45,276 nt of DNA from an uncultured Clostridia bacterium (GTDB lineage Bacteria; Bacillota; Clostridia; UMGS1883): positions 1 to 45,276 of the forward strand of contig CANQKL010000001.1 in the NCBI GenBank assembly GCA_947624455.1, in the 5' to 3' direction. Shown here one piece after another: positions 30,280 to 37,272 of the stretch. The stretch's first letter is position 1. Each line of letters starts with the position of its first letter. Made by a program: the position numbers and the translations under genes. The notes below the pieces were generated by a model that was not told the origin of the DNA, searched no databases, and saw only the letters and a program-made list of their open reading frames with translations.

Positions 30280-31611
30280 GTGCTCGATACGATTCGCAAC
30301 GCATGGAGGATCCCCGATTTAAGAAAGAAAATACTCTATACCTTCCTTATGCTGGTAATTTTCCGTTTGGGCAGCGTTATCCCCGTTCCGTGGCTGGACG
30401 CCGACGTGGTGTCCGCCTGGATCGCGGGCAACGGCACCGGCAGCACCCTGTTCAACCTTTTGGACACCTTCTCCGGCGGCAACCTGTCCAACGCCACCAT
30501 ATTTGCCATGTCCATCACCCCCTATATCAACAGCTCCATCATTATGCAGCTCCTCTGCGTGGCTATCCCCGCCCTGGAGCGCATGAGCAAGGAGGGTGAA
30601 GAGGGCAGAAAAAAGATAACCAAGATCACCCGTTACGTGACGGTAGCCCTGGCGGCCCTTCAGGCCTGGGGCTTAGGCATCACTCTTGACCGTCAGGGAG
30701 CCGTCGCCACCGTAAGCGGCATCCCCCACTGGCTGGTAATGCTCACCATTATCGTGTCCTTTACAGCCGGTACGGCCTTCCTAATGTGGCTGGGCGAGGA
30801 GATCACGGGCAAGGGCATCGGCAACGGCATTTCCATGCTGATCTTCGCCGGTATCGTCTGCCGTGTTCCCAACATGGCCGTTTCCGCCTGGAACTCCTTC
30901 ATGACCGGCGGCCAGAACAAGTGGTGGATGCTTGTGCTGCTGCTTGTATATATCATCGCCTCCATCGCTTTCGTCGTTCTTGTCAACGAGGCTGAGCGGA
31001 GGATCCCCGTCCAGTACGCCAAGCGCGTGGTTGGCCGGAAAATGTACGGCGGTCAGTCCACCTTCATTCCCATCAAGGTGGCCATGGCGGGCGTTATCCC
31101 CATCATCTTCGCCATGAGCATCATCACCTTCCCCGCCACGCTGGCGCAGCTTTTCAGCCGCAGCCAGAGCGGCATACTCTACAAGATCGCTTCCTTCATC
31201 ATAGGCAACGGTCAGGGAATGGCAAGGATACCCAGCATGATATTCTATCCCGTTGTATACTTCCTTTTGATCGTGGGCTTCACGTATTTCTATACGTCCA
31301 TCACCTTCAACCCCATCGAGGTATCCAACAACATCAAGCATAACAACGGCATGGTACCCGGCCTGCGCCCCGGTAAGCCCACTAGCGACTATATCTCTAA
31401 GGTGCTTTCCAGAATAACCCTTGTGGGCGCCTGCTTCCTGGGCATCGTGGCCGTACTGCCCATCATTATCAGCGAGATATTCCTGTCCAACCTCAGCTCT
31501 CTCGCCCTCACCGGCACCAGCTTGCTCATCGTCGTGGGCGTTGCCCTGGAGACTGTTAAGCAGTTGGAGAGCCAGATGCTGATGCGCCATTACAAGGGCT
31601 TCCTTGAGTAA
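30280..31611 (+). CDS. secY: Preprotein translocase subunit SecY
   Basis: Channel-forming subunit of the Sec translocon in the cytoplasmic membrane. It has 443 residues and ten membrane helices. GTG 30280 starts one base after the rplO stop. Landmarks are RLGSVIPVPWLDA at the first helix, the plug region LLDTFSGGNLSNATIFAMSITPYINSSIIMQLL, and FTYFYTSITFNPIEVSNNIKHNNGMVPGLRPGKPT with the ribosome/SecA-binding cytoplasmic loop. The location after rplO is standard. Confidence 0.98.
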   Translation: MLDTIRNAWRIPDLRKKILYTFLMLVIFRLGSVIPVPWLDADVVSAWIAGNGTGSTLFNLLDTFSGGNLSNATIFAMSITPYINSSIIMQLLCVAIPALERMSKEGEEGRKKITKITRYVTVALAALQAWGLGITLDRQGAVATVSGIPHWLVMLTIIVSFTAGTAFLMWLGEEITGKGIGNGISMLIFAGIVCRVPNMAVSAWNSFMTGGQNKWWMLVLLLVYIIASIAFVVLVNEAERRIPVQYAKRVVGRKMYGGQSTFIPIKVAMAGVIPIIFAMSIITFPATLAQLFSRSQSGILYKIASFIIGNGQGMARIPSMIFYPVVYFLLIVGFTYFYTSITFNPIEVSNNIKHNNGMVPGLRPGKPTSDYISKVLSRITLVGACFLGIVAVLPIIISEIFLSNLSSLALTGTSLLIVVGVALETVKQLESQMLMRHYKGFLE

Positions 31612-31633
31612 TTGGCTGGCGGAGGTTGTCAGC

Positions 31634-32269
31634 ATGAAAATTACAATTATGGGACCTCCCGGCGGCGGAAAGGGAACTCAGGCGGAAATGCTGGAAAAGC
31701 GCTTCGCCATTCCCCACATCTCCACCGGTGCGATAATCAGAAAAGCTATAAGCGAGCGGACTCCGCTGGGACTGGCGGCCCAGGACTATATAGCCAAGGG
31801 CGACCTGGTTCCCGACGACGTGGTCATTTCTATGGTAAAGGAACGCCTGGCCGAGCCTGACTGCGAGGCCGGATATATCTTGGACGGCTTTCCCCGCACC
31901 ATCCCCCAGGCCGAGGCCATGGAGAGCATGGGGATAAACTTGGACTGCGCCCTTGAGATAAGGGTGGACGACGAGGACATCGTACAGCGGCTCGGCGGAC
32001 GGCGGGAATGCAGCGTCTGCGCGGCGCCCTACCATGTGCGCTATAACCCGCCTAAAACGGAGGGCAAGTGCGACAAGTGCGGCGGCGAGCTGATAAGGCG
32101 GGCCGACGACGCGGCGGAAACCGTTCGGGAACGGCTCAGCGTTTACCACGCTCAGACGGAACCCCTCAGAAGGTTTTACCAGGAGCGCAGCCTCCTGCGC
32201 ACGGCTAAGGGCTGCGAGGAGCTTGCCGACACCACGAAAAACGTGCTTGAGGCTCTTGGAGTAAACTGA
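31634..32269 (+). CDS. adk: Adenylate kinase with zinc LID domain
   Basis: Interconverts ATP + AMP and 2 ADP. It has 211 residues from ATG 31634 (GGAGG at 31621-31625). The P-loop GPPGGGKGT is at 7-15. DGFPRTIPQAEAM is the AMP/ATP-side signature. The LID carries a Cys4 zinc site (Cys126, Cys129, Cys146, Cys149), the Gram-positive long form. The stop overlaps the map ATG (TGATG). Confidence 0.98.
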   Translation: MKITIMGPPGGGKGTQAEMLEKRFAIPHISTGAIIRKAISERTPLGLAAQDYIAKGDLVPDDVVISMVKERLAEPDCEAGYILDGFPRTIPQAEAMESMGINLDCALEIRVDDEDIVQRLGGRRECSVCAAPYHVRYNPPKTEGKCDKCGGELIRRADDAAETVRERLSVYHAQTEPLRRFYQERSLLRTAKGCEELADTTKNVLEALGVN

Positions 32270-33024
32270 TGATCACGATTAAAACAAAATCCGATATCGA
32301 AAAAATGTCCGAAGCTGGCAAAATAGTCGCCGCTGCCCTGGAAAGGGCGGCGGAGGCGGTGCGCCCGGGAATGTCCACGGCGGAGCTTGACGCGGCGGTG
32401 GAAAAGGTAATCCTTTCCCACGGGGCCGTCCCCTCCTTTAAGGGGTATCACGGCTTTCCGGCCTGCTGCTGCATATCCCGCAACGAGGTGGTCGTTCACG
32501 GCATCCCCTCCCGCAGGGAGATACTTCGGGAGGGCGATATCGTCAGCGTGGACGTGGGGGCCTTTTACAAGGGCTACCACGGCGACGCGGCCCGAACCTT
32601 CCCGGTGGGGGAGGTCAGCAACGAGGCCCGGCGGCTCATGGACGTCACCAAGGAGTGTTTCTTCCGGGGAGCGGCCATGGCGGCGGCGGGCAACCGCATC
32701 GGCGACATTGGCAGCGCGGTTCAGACCTTTGCCGAGGAAAACGGCTTCGGCGTGGTCAGGGCTTTGGTGGGCCACGGCGTGGGCAGGGAGCTGCACGAGG
32801 CTCCCGACGTTCCCAACTTTGGGCGGCCGGGCCACGGAGTCCGGCTCGTGAAGAACATGGTCATCGCCATCGAGCCTATGATCACCGCCGGCGGCTACGA
32901 GGTCAATTTTGACCGGCGGGACGGCTGGACTTGCAGGACAAACGACAAAAGTCTTTCAGCTCACTACGAAAATACTGTTGTAGTCACGGACAACGGCCCC
33001 GTCTTTCTCACCCTTGAAGCGTAA
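32269..33024 (+). CDS. map: Methionine aminopeptidase type I
   Basis: Removes the N-terminal Met from nascent proteins with a two-metal site. It has 251 residues. Expected metal ligands are present: Asp95 and Asp106 (SVDVGAFYKGYHGDAART), the His in GHGVGRELHEAP, and the Glu residues in VIAIEPMI and AHYENTVVVTD. His77 in NEVVVHGIP is the substrate-contacting histidine. No N-terminal zinc extension. Located between adk and infA as is usual in Firmicutes. Confidence 0.98.
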   Translation: MITIKTKSDIEKMSEAGKIVAAALERAAEAVRPGMSTAELDAAVEKVILSHGAVPSFKGYHGFPACCCISRNEVVVHGIPSRREILREGDIVSVDVGAFYKGYHGDAARTFPVGEVSNEARRLMDVTKECFFRGAAMAAAGNRIGDIGSAVQTFAEENGFGVVRALVGHGVGRELHEAPDVPNFGRPGHGVRLVKNMVIAIEPMITAGGYEVNFDRRDGWTCRTNDKSLSAHYENTVVVTDNGPVFLTLEA

Positions 33025-33036
33025 GGCGGTGGGAAC

Positions 33037-33291
33037 GTGAAGGCGGGCGCGTTGGTAGAATCGACGGCGGGCCGCGACCGGGGACGGTTGTACCTGGTTA
33101 TCGGCGTGGAGGCGCCCTTCGCCCTTGTGGCGGACGGAAAGAGCCGCACCCTGGCCTCGCCCAAGAAAAAACGGTTAAAGCATATCGCCCCCCTGGGAGC
33201 GGAAACGGAGCTTTCCGCCCTGGAGTGCGACGCACATATCAGAAAGGCAATAAAACGGCTCAGCGCCGAAGGAGGTTGTCACCATGGCTAA
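33037..33291 (+). CDS. KOW-domain RNA-binding protein (L14e/L6e-like)
   Basis: 84-residue basic protein from GTG 33037 (AAGGCGGTG upstream). The N-terminal KOW-like segment GALVESTAGRDRGRLYLVIGVEAPFALVADGKSRTLASPKKKRLKHI resembles the small KOW protein commonly found between map and infA in Firmicutes. It is thought to be ribosome- or RNA-associated, but its function is not established. It overlaps the infA start by 8 bases, so translation is coupled. Confidence 0.8.
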   Translation: MKAGALVESTAGRDRGRLYLVIGVEAPFALVADGKSRTLASPKKKRLKHIAPLGAETELSALECDAHIRKAIKRLSAEGGCHHG

Positions 33292-33502
33292 GGACGATGC
33301 TATCGAGCTGGAAGGTACCGTACTGGAGGCTCTGCCCAACACGATGTTTCAAGTGGAGCTGCAAGGCGGACACAAGATCCTGGCTCACATTTCAGGCAAG
33401 CTTCGTATGAACTTCATAAGGATACTGCCCGGCGATAAGGTTACGGTGGAGCTTTCGCCCTACGACCTGACCAGGGGCAGGATCACATGGAGAGCAAAAT
33501 AA
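33284..33502 (+). CDS. infA: Translation initiation factor IF-1
   Basis: OB-fold factor that binds the ribosomal A site during initiation. It has 72 residues: AKDDAIELEGTVLEALPNTMFQVELQGGHKILAHISGKLRMNFIRILPGDKVTVELSPYDLTRGRITWRAK, a full-length match to the family. GGAGG lies within the upstream gene, 7 bases ahead of ATG 33284. Confidence 0.98.
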   Translation: MAKDDAIELEGTVLEALPNTMFQVELQGGHKILAHISGKLRMNFIRILPGDKVTVELSPYDLTRGRITWRAK

Positions 33503-33545
33503 GATTCGTCACATTCACGTCAGTGAATTTTAGGAGGTAATTGAG

Positions 33546-33659
33546 ATGAAGGTAAGACCCTCTGTAAAACCTATTTGCGAGAAGTGCAAAATAATAAAGA
33601 GAAAAGGCAGAATCATGGTGATCTGCGAAAACCCTAAGCATAAGCAGAAGCAGGGCTGA
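33546..33659 (+). CDS. rpmJ: Ribosomal protein bL36
   Basis: 37-residue zinc-containing protein of the large subunit. Sequence KVRPSVKPICEKCKIIKRKG leads to the usual KHKQKQG end. The zinc ligands are Cys11, Cys14, Cys27 and His32. ATG 33546 is preceded by TAGGAGGTAATTGAG. Short but unmistakable. Confidence 0.97.
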   Translation: MKVRPSVKPICEKCKIIKRKGRIMVICENPKHKQKQG

Positions 33660-33899
33660 TCATTTCGCTGCGGGCGCGGCTGAAGCCGGCGGTTATCCCG
33701 CTGGCTGCCCAAAACGCGCATCACCCTACCATATAAACTAAGCGCGGACAGTTCTCCGCGCCGAAAAGGAACCTCTGAAAAATCACGCCCGCGCCGCCCA
33801 GGCGGCAAAATGAGGAAAATCGCGTCAGTCCGTGACGCGCCGGATTTGGTCAGAGCTTCCCAAAAAAGTTTTTTAAAATTTTTGGAGGTGTATTAAAGG
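33660..33899 (+). other. 240-bp structured gap between rpmJ and rpsM
   Basis: Most bacteria have only a few tens of bases here. No convincing gene on either strand. Three perfect hairpins lie in order: GCGCGGA/TCCGCGC at 33742-33761, GCCGCC/GGCGGC at 33793-33806, and CGCGTCA/TGACGCG at 33821-33839, ahead of TTGGAGGTG for rpsM. It might be a regulatory leader for the alpha-operon part (rpsM, rpsK, rpsD, rpoA, rplQ), for example a target of uS4, or a decayed insertion. No promoter of good quality was found. Confidence 0.6.
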
Positions 33900-34268
33900 A
33901 TGGCAAGAATAGCCGGTGTAGATTTGCCCCGTGAAAAGCGTGTAGAGATCGGTCTCACATATGTTTACGGCATTGGCAGAAGCAGTGCTAATAAAATCCT
34001 TGCAGAAACCGGTATCAACCCCGATACCCGTGTAAAAGATCTCACGGAGGACGACGTCGCGAAGCTTCGCGAGGCCATCGACAAGGAATACGTTGTCGAG
34101 GGCGACCTTCGCAGAGACGTGGCGCTGAACATTAAGCGCCTCATCGAGATAGGCTCCTACCGTGGATCCCGCCACAGAAAGGGACTTCCCTGCCGTGGCC
34201 AGAGAACAAAAACCAACGCCCGGACCCGCAAGGAACCTAAGCGTTCCATTGCAGATAAGAAGGAGTGA
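33900..34268 (+). CDS. rpsM: Ribosomal protein uS13
   Basis: Small-subunit head protein contacting P-site tRNA and the large subunit. It has 122 residues: MARIAGVDLPREKRVEIGLTYVYGIGRSSANKIL and the basic C-terminal tail HRKGLPCRGQRTKTNARTRKEPKRSIADKKE. TTGGAGGTG precedes the ATG. First gene after the 240-bp gap. Confidence 0.98.
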   Translation: MARIAGVDLPREKRVEIGLTYVYGIGRSSANKILAETGINPDTRVKDLTEDDVAKLREAIDKEYVVEGDLRRDVALNIKRLIEIGSYRGSRHRKGLPCRGQRTKTNARTRKEPKRSIADKKE

Positions 34269-34280
34269 GGAGGAGAGAGT

Positions 34281-34676
34281 ATGGCTAAGACAGTCAAGAG
34301 AACAGTTCGTAAGCGCAGAGAGCGCAAGAATATCGAACGGGGCGCCGCTCATATCAGCAGCACCTTCAACAACACCATCGTCACCATCACCGACGTTAAC
34401 GGCAACGCTCTTTCCTGGGCCAGCGCGGGCGGACTCGGCTTCCGCGGCAGCAAAAAGAGCACTCCCTTCGCGGCGCAGACAGCCGCCGAAACCGCGGCAA
34501 AGGCCGCTATGGAACACGGTCTTAAGGTCGTCGAGGTATTCGTAAAAGGCCCCGGCGCCGGTCGTGAGGCCGCGATCCGTGCCCTCCAGGCCGCGGGTCT
34601 CGAAGTAACTCTTATCAAGGACGTGACTCCCATTCCTCACAATGGCTGCCGTCCCCCCAAGAGAAGAAGAGTCTGA
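34281..34676 (+). CDS. rpsK: Ribosomal protein uS11
   Basis: Small-subunit platform protein at the mRNA exit. It has 131 residues: ERGAAHISSTFNNTIVTITDVNGNALSWASAGGLGFRGSKKSTPFAAQ and the ending VTPIPHNGCRPPKRRRV, standard for the family. GAGGAGAG precedes ATG 34281. Confidence 0.98.
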   Translation: MAKTVKRTVRKRRERKNIERGAAHISSTFNNTIVTITDVNGNALSWASAGGLGFRGSKKSTPFAAQTAAETAAKAAMEHGLKVVEVFVKGPGAGREAAIRALQAAGLEVTLIKDVTPIPHNGCRPPKRRRV

Positions 34677-34697
34677 TTTTAGAAGGAGGTTACCGCA

Positions 34698-35291
34698 ATG
34701 GCAAAAAATATGCAGCCCGTTCTCAAGCGGTGCAGAACTTTGGGCATTGAGCCCAGCGTTATGGGCATTGACAAAAAGAGCAGACGCAACCCCGGCCCTC
34801 AGAGAAGAAAGCAGTCTGAGTACGGCCTCCAGCTCAATGAAAAGCAGAAGGCCAAGTTCATTTACGGCGTCATGGAAAAGCAGTTCAGAAAGTATTTTGA
34901 GCTGGCGGAAAAGAGAGAGGGTATCACCGGTGAAAACCTGCTCTCCATCCTTGAAAGCAGACTCGACAACGTTATCTTCCGGCTCGGTCTTGCGGACACC
35001 CGCCGTCAGGCCCGTCAGATAGTTACCCACGGTCACGTGCTGGTAAACGGCAAGCGCGTGAACATCCCTTCTTATCTGGTCAAGACCGGTCAGGTCATCT
35101 CCCTTCGGGAAAAGACCGCTACCGCCGACTGGATGAAGAATATAGTAGAGGCTAATTCCACCCGCAGCGTGCCCAAGTGGCTCAGCATGGATAAGAATAC
35201 TCTCACTGCCACTGTCGCCGATATGCCCAAGAGAGACGATATTGACTTTGAGATCAGCGAAACGCTTATAGTTGAGTTGTACTCCAAGTAA
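34698..35291 (+). CDS. rpsD: Ribosomal protein uS4
   Basis: Primary 16S rRNA-binding protein and known feedback regulator of ribosomal operons in several bacteria. It has 197 residues. The N-terminus AKNMQPVLKRCRTLGIEPSVMG lacks the zinc-type Cys cluster. The S4 domain is RLDNVIFRLGLADTRRQARQIVTHGHVLVNGKRVNIPSYLV. Located between rpsK and rpoA as in Clostridia and Gram-negatives (in Bacillus it is elsewhere). Confidence 0.98.
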   Translation: MAKNMQPVLKRCRTLGIEPSVMGIDKKSRRNPGPQRRKQSEYGLQLNEKQKAKFIYGVMEKQFRKYFELAEKREGITGENLLSILESRLDNVIFRLGLADTRRQARQIVTHGHVLVNGKRVNIPSYLVKTGQVISLREKTATADWMKNIVEANSTRSVPKWLSMDKNTLTATVADMPKRDDIDFEISETLIVELYSK

Positions 35292-35347
35292 TAGACTCCC
35301 TCGGTCAAACCTATCAGTATTAGTAATTTGAGTAGGAGGGTATAACT

Positions 35348-36304
35348 ATGACAGATTTGAGATTTGAAAAGCCTCGCGTGGAGCGGGTCACGCTCAGCGA
35401 GGACGGTTCCTACGGTAAGTACACTGTGTCTCCCCTGCAGAGGGGCTACGGTACGACCCTGGGCAATTCCCTTCGCAGAATGATGCTGTCCTCGCTGGAA
35501 GGCGCGGCCTTCACCTCGATAAAAATTGACGGCATCCAGCACGAGTTTTCCACCATCCCCGGCGTCAAGGAGGATGTCAGCGAGATCGTGCTGAACATCA
35601 AGCAGGTGATAATCAAGCTTCACGGCGACGGCCCCAAGACCGTTTACGTTGAGGCAGAGGGCGCCGGCGAACTCTGTGCCCGCGACATCAAGTGCGACAG
35701 CGACATAGAGATAATCAACGGCGACCTGCATATCGCCACCCTCAATGACGACGCAAAGCTCTACATGGAACTCACGGTGAACAAGGGCCGCGGCTATGAC
35801 AGCGCCGAGAGGAACAAGGCGCTCAGTCAGCCCCTCATCGGCCTCATTCCCGTGGACTCCATTTATACCCCTGTCCACAAGGTGAATTACACTGTCGAGA
35901 ACACCCGTGTGGGACAGAGTACCGACTACGACAAGCTCACTGTGGAGGTCTGGACAAACGGCACCAAGACCGCCGACGAGGCTATCAGCCTGGCGGCCAA
36001 GATCATCAACGATCACATGATGCTCTTCATCCAGCTCACCGACGAGGCGATGAACGTAGAAACCATGGTAGAGAAGGAAGAGACTAAGAAGGAAAAGGTT
36101 CTGGAAATGACAATCGAGGAGCTGGATCTTTCGGTTCGTTCCTACAACTGCCTCAAGCGCGCGGGAATCAACACCGTCGAGGATCTGACCCAGCGCAGAG
36201 AAGAAGAAATGATGAAGGTCCGCAACCTGGGCCGCAAGTCCTTGGACGAGGTTTGCAACAAGCTCCAAAATCTGGGCTTGAGCTTTGCGCCCGAAGAGGA
36301 TTGA
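35348..36304 (+). CDS. rpoA: RNA polymerase alpha subunit
   Basis: Assembly platform of RNA polymerase and contact for upstream promoter elements. It has 318 residues. The N-terminal dimerisation domain includes GYGTTLGNSLRRMMLSSLEGAAFTSIKIDGIQHEFSTIPGV. The C-terminal domain ends IEELDLSVRSYNCLKRAGINTVEDLTQRREEEMMKVRNLGRKSLDEVCNKLQNLGL, with the DNA-binding Arg/Asn/Lys residues in place. GTAGGAGG before ATG 35348. Confidence 0.99.
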   Translation: MTDLRFEKPRVERVTLSEDGSYGKYTVSPLQRGYGTTLGNSLRRMMLSSLEGAAFTSIKIDGIQHEFSTIPGVKEDVSEIVLNIKQVIIKLHGDGPKTVYVEAEGAGELCARDIKCDSDIEIINGDLHIATLNDDAKLYMELTVNKGRGYDSAERNKALSQPLIGLIPVDSIYTPVHKVNYTVENTRVGQSTDYDKLTVEVWTNGTKTADEAISLAAKIINDHMMLFIQLTDEAMNVETMVEKEETKKEKVLEMTIEELDLSVRSYNCLKRAGINTVEDLTQRREEEMMKVRNLGRKSLDEVCNKLQNLGLSFAPEED

Positions 36305-36367
36305 CCCCGGACCTGATCCGGCAAAATTCAACAGCGGTCTTTTGACCCGTTATAGGAGGAAATATCA

Positions 36368-36712
36368 ATGGCTGGAACAAGAAAGCTCGGTCGCACCACC
36401 GACCACAGAATGGCTATGCTCCGCGGCATGGTAACGGCTCTCCTGGACAACGGCAAAATCGAAACAACTGTGACCCGGGCAAAGGAGGTTCGCACTCTGG
36501 CTGAGAACATGATAACTCTCGGTAAGAGGGGCGACCTTCACGCGCGCCGTCAGGCCCTTGCGTTTATCACCAAGGAGGACGTGGTCAAGAAGGTATTCGA
36601 CGAGCTGGCTCCCAAGTATGGGGAGCGTCAGGGCGGCTACACGCAGATAATCAAGACCGGCGTGCGCCGGGGCGATAACGCTCCCATGGCTATTATCAAG
36701 CTTGTGGACTGA
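36368..36712 (+). CDS. rplQ: Ribosomal protein bL17
   Basis: Large-subunit protein next to the tunnel exit; last gene of the array. It has 114 residues: RKLGRTTDHRMAMLRGMVTALLDNGKIETTVTRAKEVRTLAENMITLGK. TATAGGAGGAA before the ATG. The ECF-transporter and truA genes that often follow rplQ in Firmicutes are absent. Confidence 0.98.
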   Translation: MAGTRKLGRTTDHRMAMLRGMVTALLDNGKIETTVTRAKEVRTLAENMITLGKRGDLHARRQALAFITKEDVVKKVFDELAPKYGERQGGYTQIIKTGVRRGDNAPMAIIKLVD

Positions 36713-36728
36713 TATAAAAAAACGCTCT

Positions 36729-36769
36729 CGCGGGAACAACCCGAACGGTTTTTCCCGCGGTGCCTTTTT
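36729..36769 (+). terminator. Terminator of the ribosomal array
   Basis: CGCGGGAA (36729-36736) pairs with TTCCCGCG (36752-36759), with an inner AACC/GGTT extension, followed by GTGCCTTTTT. It lies directly after rplQ. Confidence 0.75.
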
Positions 36770-36771
36770 CT

Positions 36772-37015
36772 GCATCGGGCGCTTTCGCTTACGAAATATT
36801 GGTTTTGTCATGACAAAACCAATATTTCTACCCCGATTATAGTATAAAATCCCGGGTACACGCCCCGGGATTTTATGTTTTTATCGAAAGGGAGTTCCCT
36901 TTCGAGCTTTCCCCATCGTGCATAGGGTTTGCCAGCAGCCTGATACAATCCCGGGTACACGCCCCGGGATTTTATGTTTTTTATCGAAAGGGGGTTCCCT
37001 TTCGAGCTTCCCTTA
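36772..37015. repeat. Hairpin repeat family A, copy 1 (one full and one partial unit)
   Basis: The full unit (36772-36927) has consecutive hairpins. The outer stem ATCGGG/CCCGAT encloses a perfect 34-bp palindrome at 36794-36827, whose left half is AAATATTGGTTTTGTCA. Next come ATAAAATCCCGGG with its exact complement around TACACGC (36844-36876), then TCGAAAGGGA-GT-TCCCTTTCGA (36884-36905). A partial second unit (36944-37015) repeats the last two hairpins 99 bp further on. The same element occurs at 44552-44701. There is no coding capacity. The window between rplQ and the RNA gene at 37065 contains nothing else. Confidence 0.85.
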
Positions 37016-37030
37016 TTCTAAAAAAAACTC

Positions 37031-37059
37031 TTTACAAACCGTGGAAAATGTGATAGAAT
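37031..37059 (+). promoter_or_regulatory. Promoter of the structured RNA at 37065
   Basis: TTTACA at 37031-37036, 17-base spacer, TAGAAT at 37054-37059. The predicted start, about 37066, coincides with the first base of the long terminal stem described next. Confidence 0.7.
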
Positions 37060-37064
37060 AGTCC

Positions 37065-37179
37065 TGCGAGACAACTGGATATTATTCTGAGATCACGGTA
37101 GGTGTACGTATATGAAAAAAACGTATGCTTTGGTATTCATTTCTTATCGTGTTTTCAGATGGAGTGAAGTTGTCTCGCA
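37065..37179 (+). ncRNA. Candidate structured RNA (unassigned family)
   Basis: TGCGAGACAAC at 37065-37075 pairs perfectly (11 bp) with GTTGTCTCGCA at 37169-37179. Inside, TCTGA and CACG pair with TCAGA and CGTG across small internal loops, and AGGTGTACG pairs with CGTATGCTT (G-U pairs allowed) around an A-rich apical loop. The result is one long interrupted hairpin of 115 nt with a large unpaired bulge on its 3' side. A promoter sits exactly upstream and a terminator at 37207-37241, so the transcript would be about 177 nt. Two readings fit: a stand-alone small RNA with 6S-like shape (though short for 6S), or an aptamer-like leader of the LRR gene that starts at 37273. I recognise no known family by sequence. 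Confidence 0.6.
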
Positions 37180-37206
37180 GCAATAAGCCTTGGCAGACGT
37201 TTTTTG

Positions 37207-37241
37207 TGCGCTGCCCCAACAATACGAGCGGCGCATTTTTT
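37207..37241 (+). terminator. Terminator between the structured RNA and the LRR gene
   Basis: TGCGCTGC (37207-37214) pairs with GCGGCGCA (37228-37235, one G-T pair), followed by T6. The 5' arm can alternatively pair through CTGCC (37211-37215) with GGCAG (37192-37196), a possible weak antiterminator. It ends about 30 bases before the LRR start codon. Confidence 0.65.
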
Positions 37242-37272
37242 ACGCCGTGACAGGACTGAGGAGGACATTCTT

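Noticed and set aside
33530..33808. 92-codon minus-strand open frame over rpmJ
   Set aside because: Antisense to bL36 and to the hairpin-rich gap; no ribosome-binding site and no recognisable domain.
36844..37010. CRISPR array
   Set aside because: Only two units, both internally palindromic, with no series of unique spacers and no cas genes nearby.
37065..37179. Calling the hairpin RNA 6S RNA outright
   Set aside because: The shape is similar, but the closed part is 115 nt rather than about 180-200 nt and I cannot see a diagnostic sequence, so it is left unassigned.
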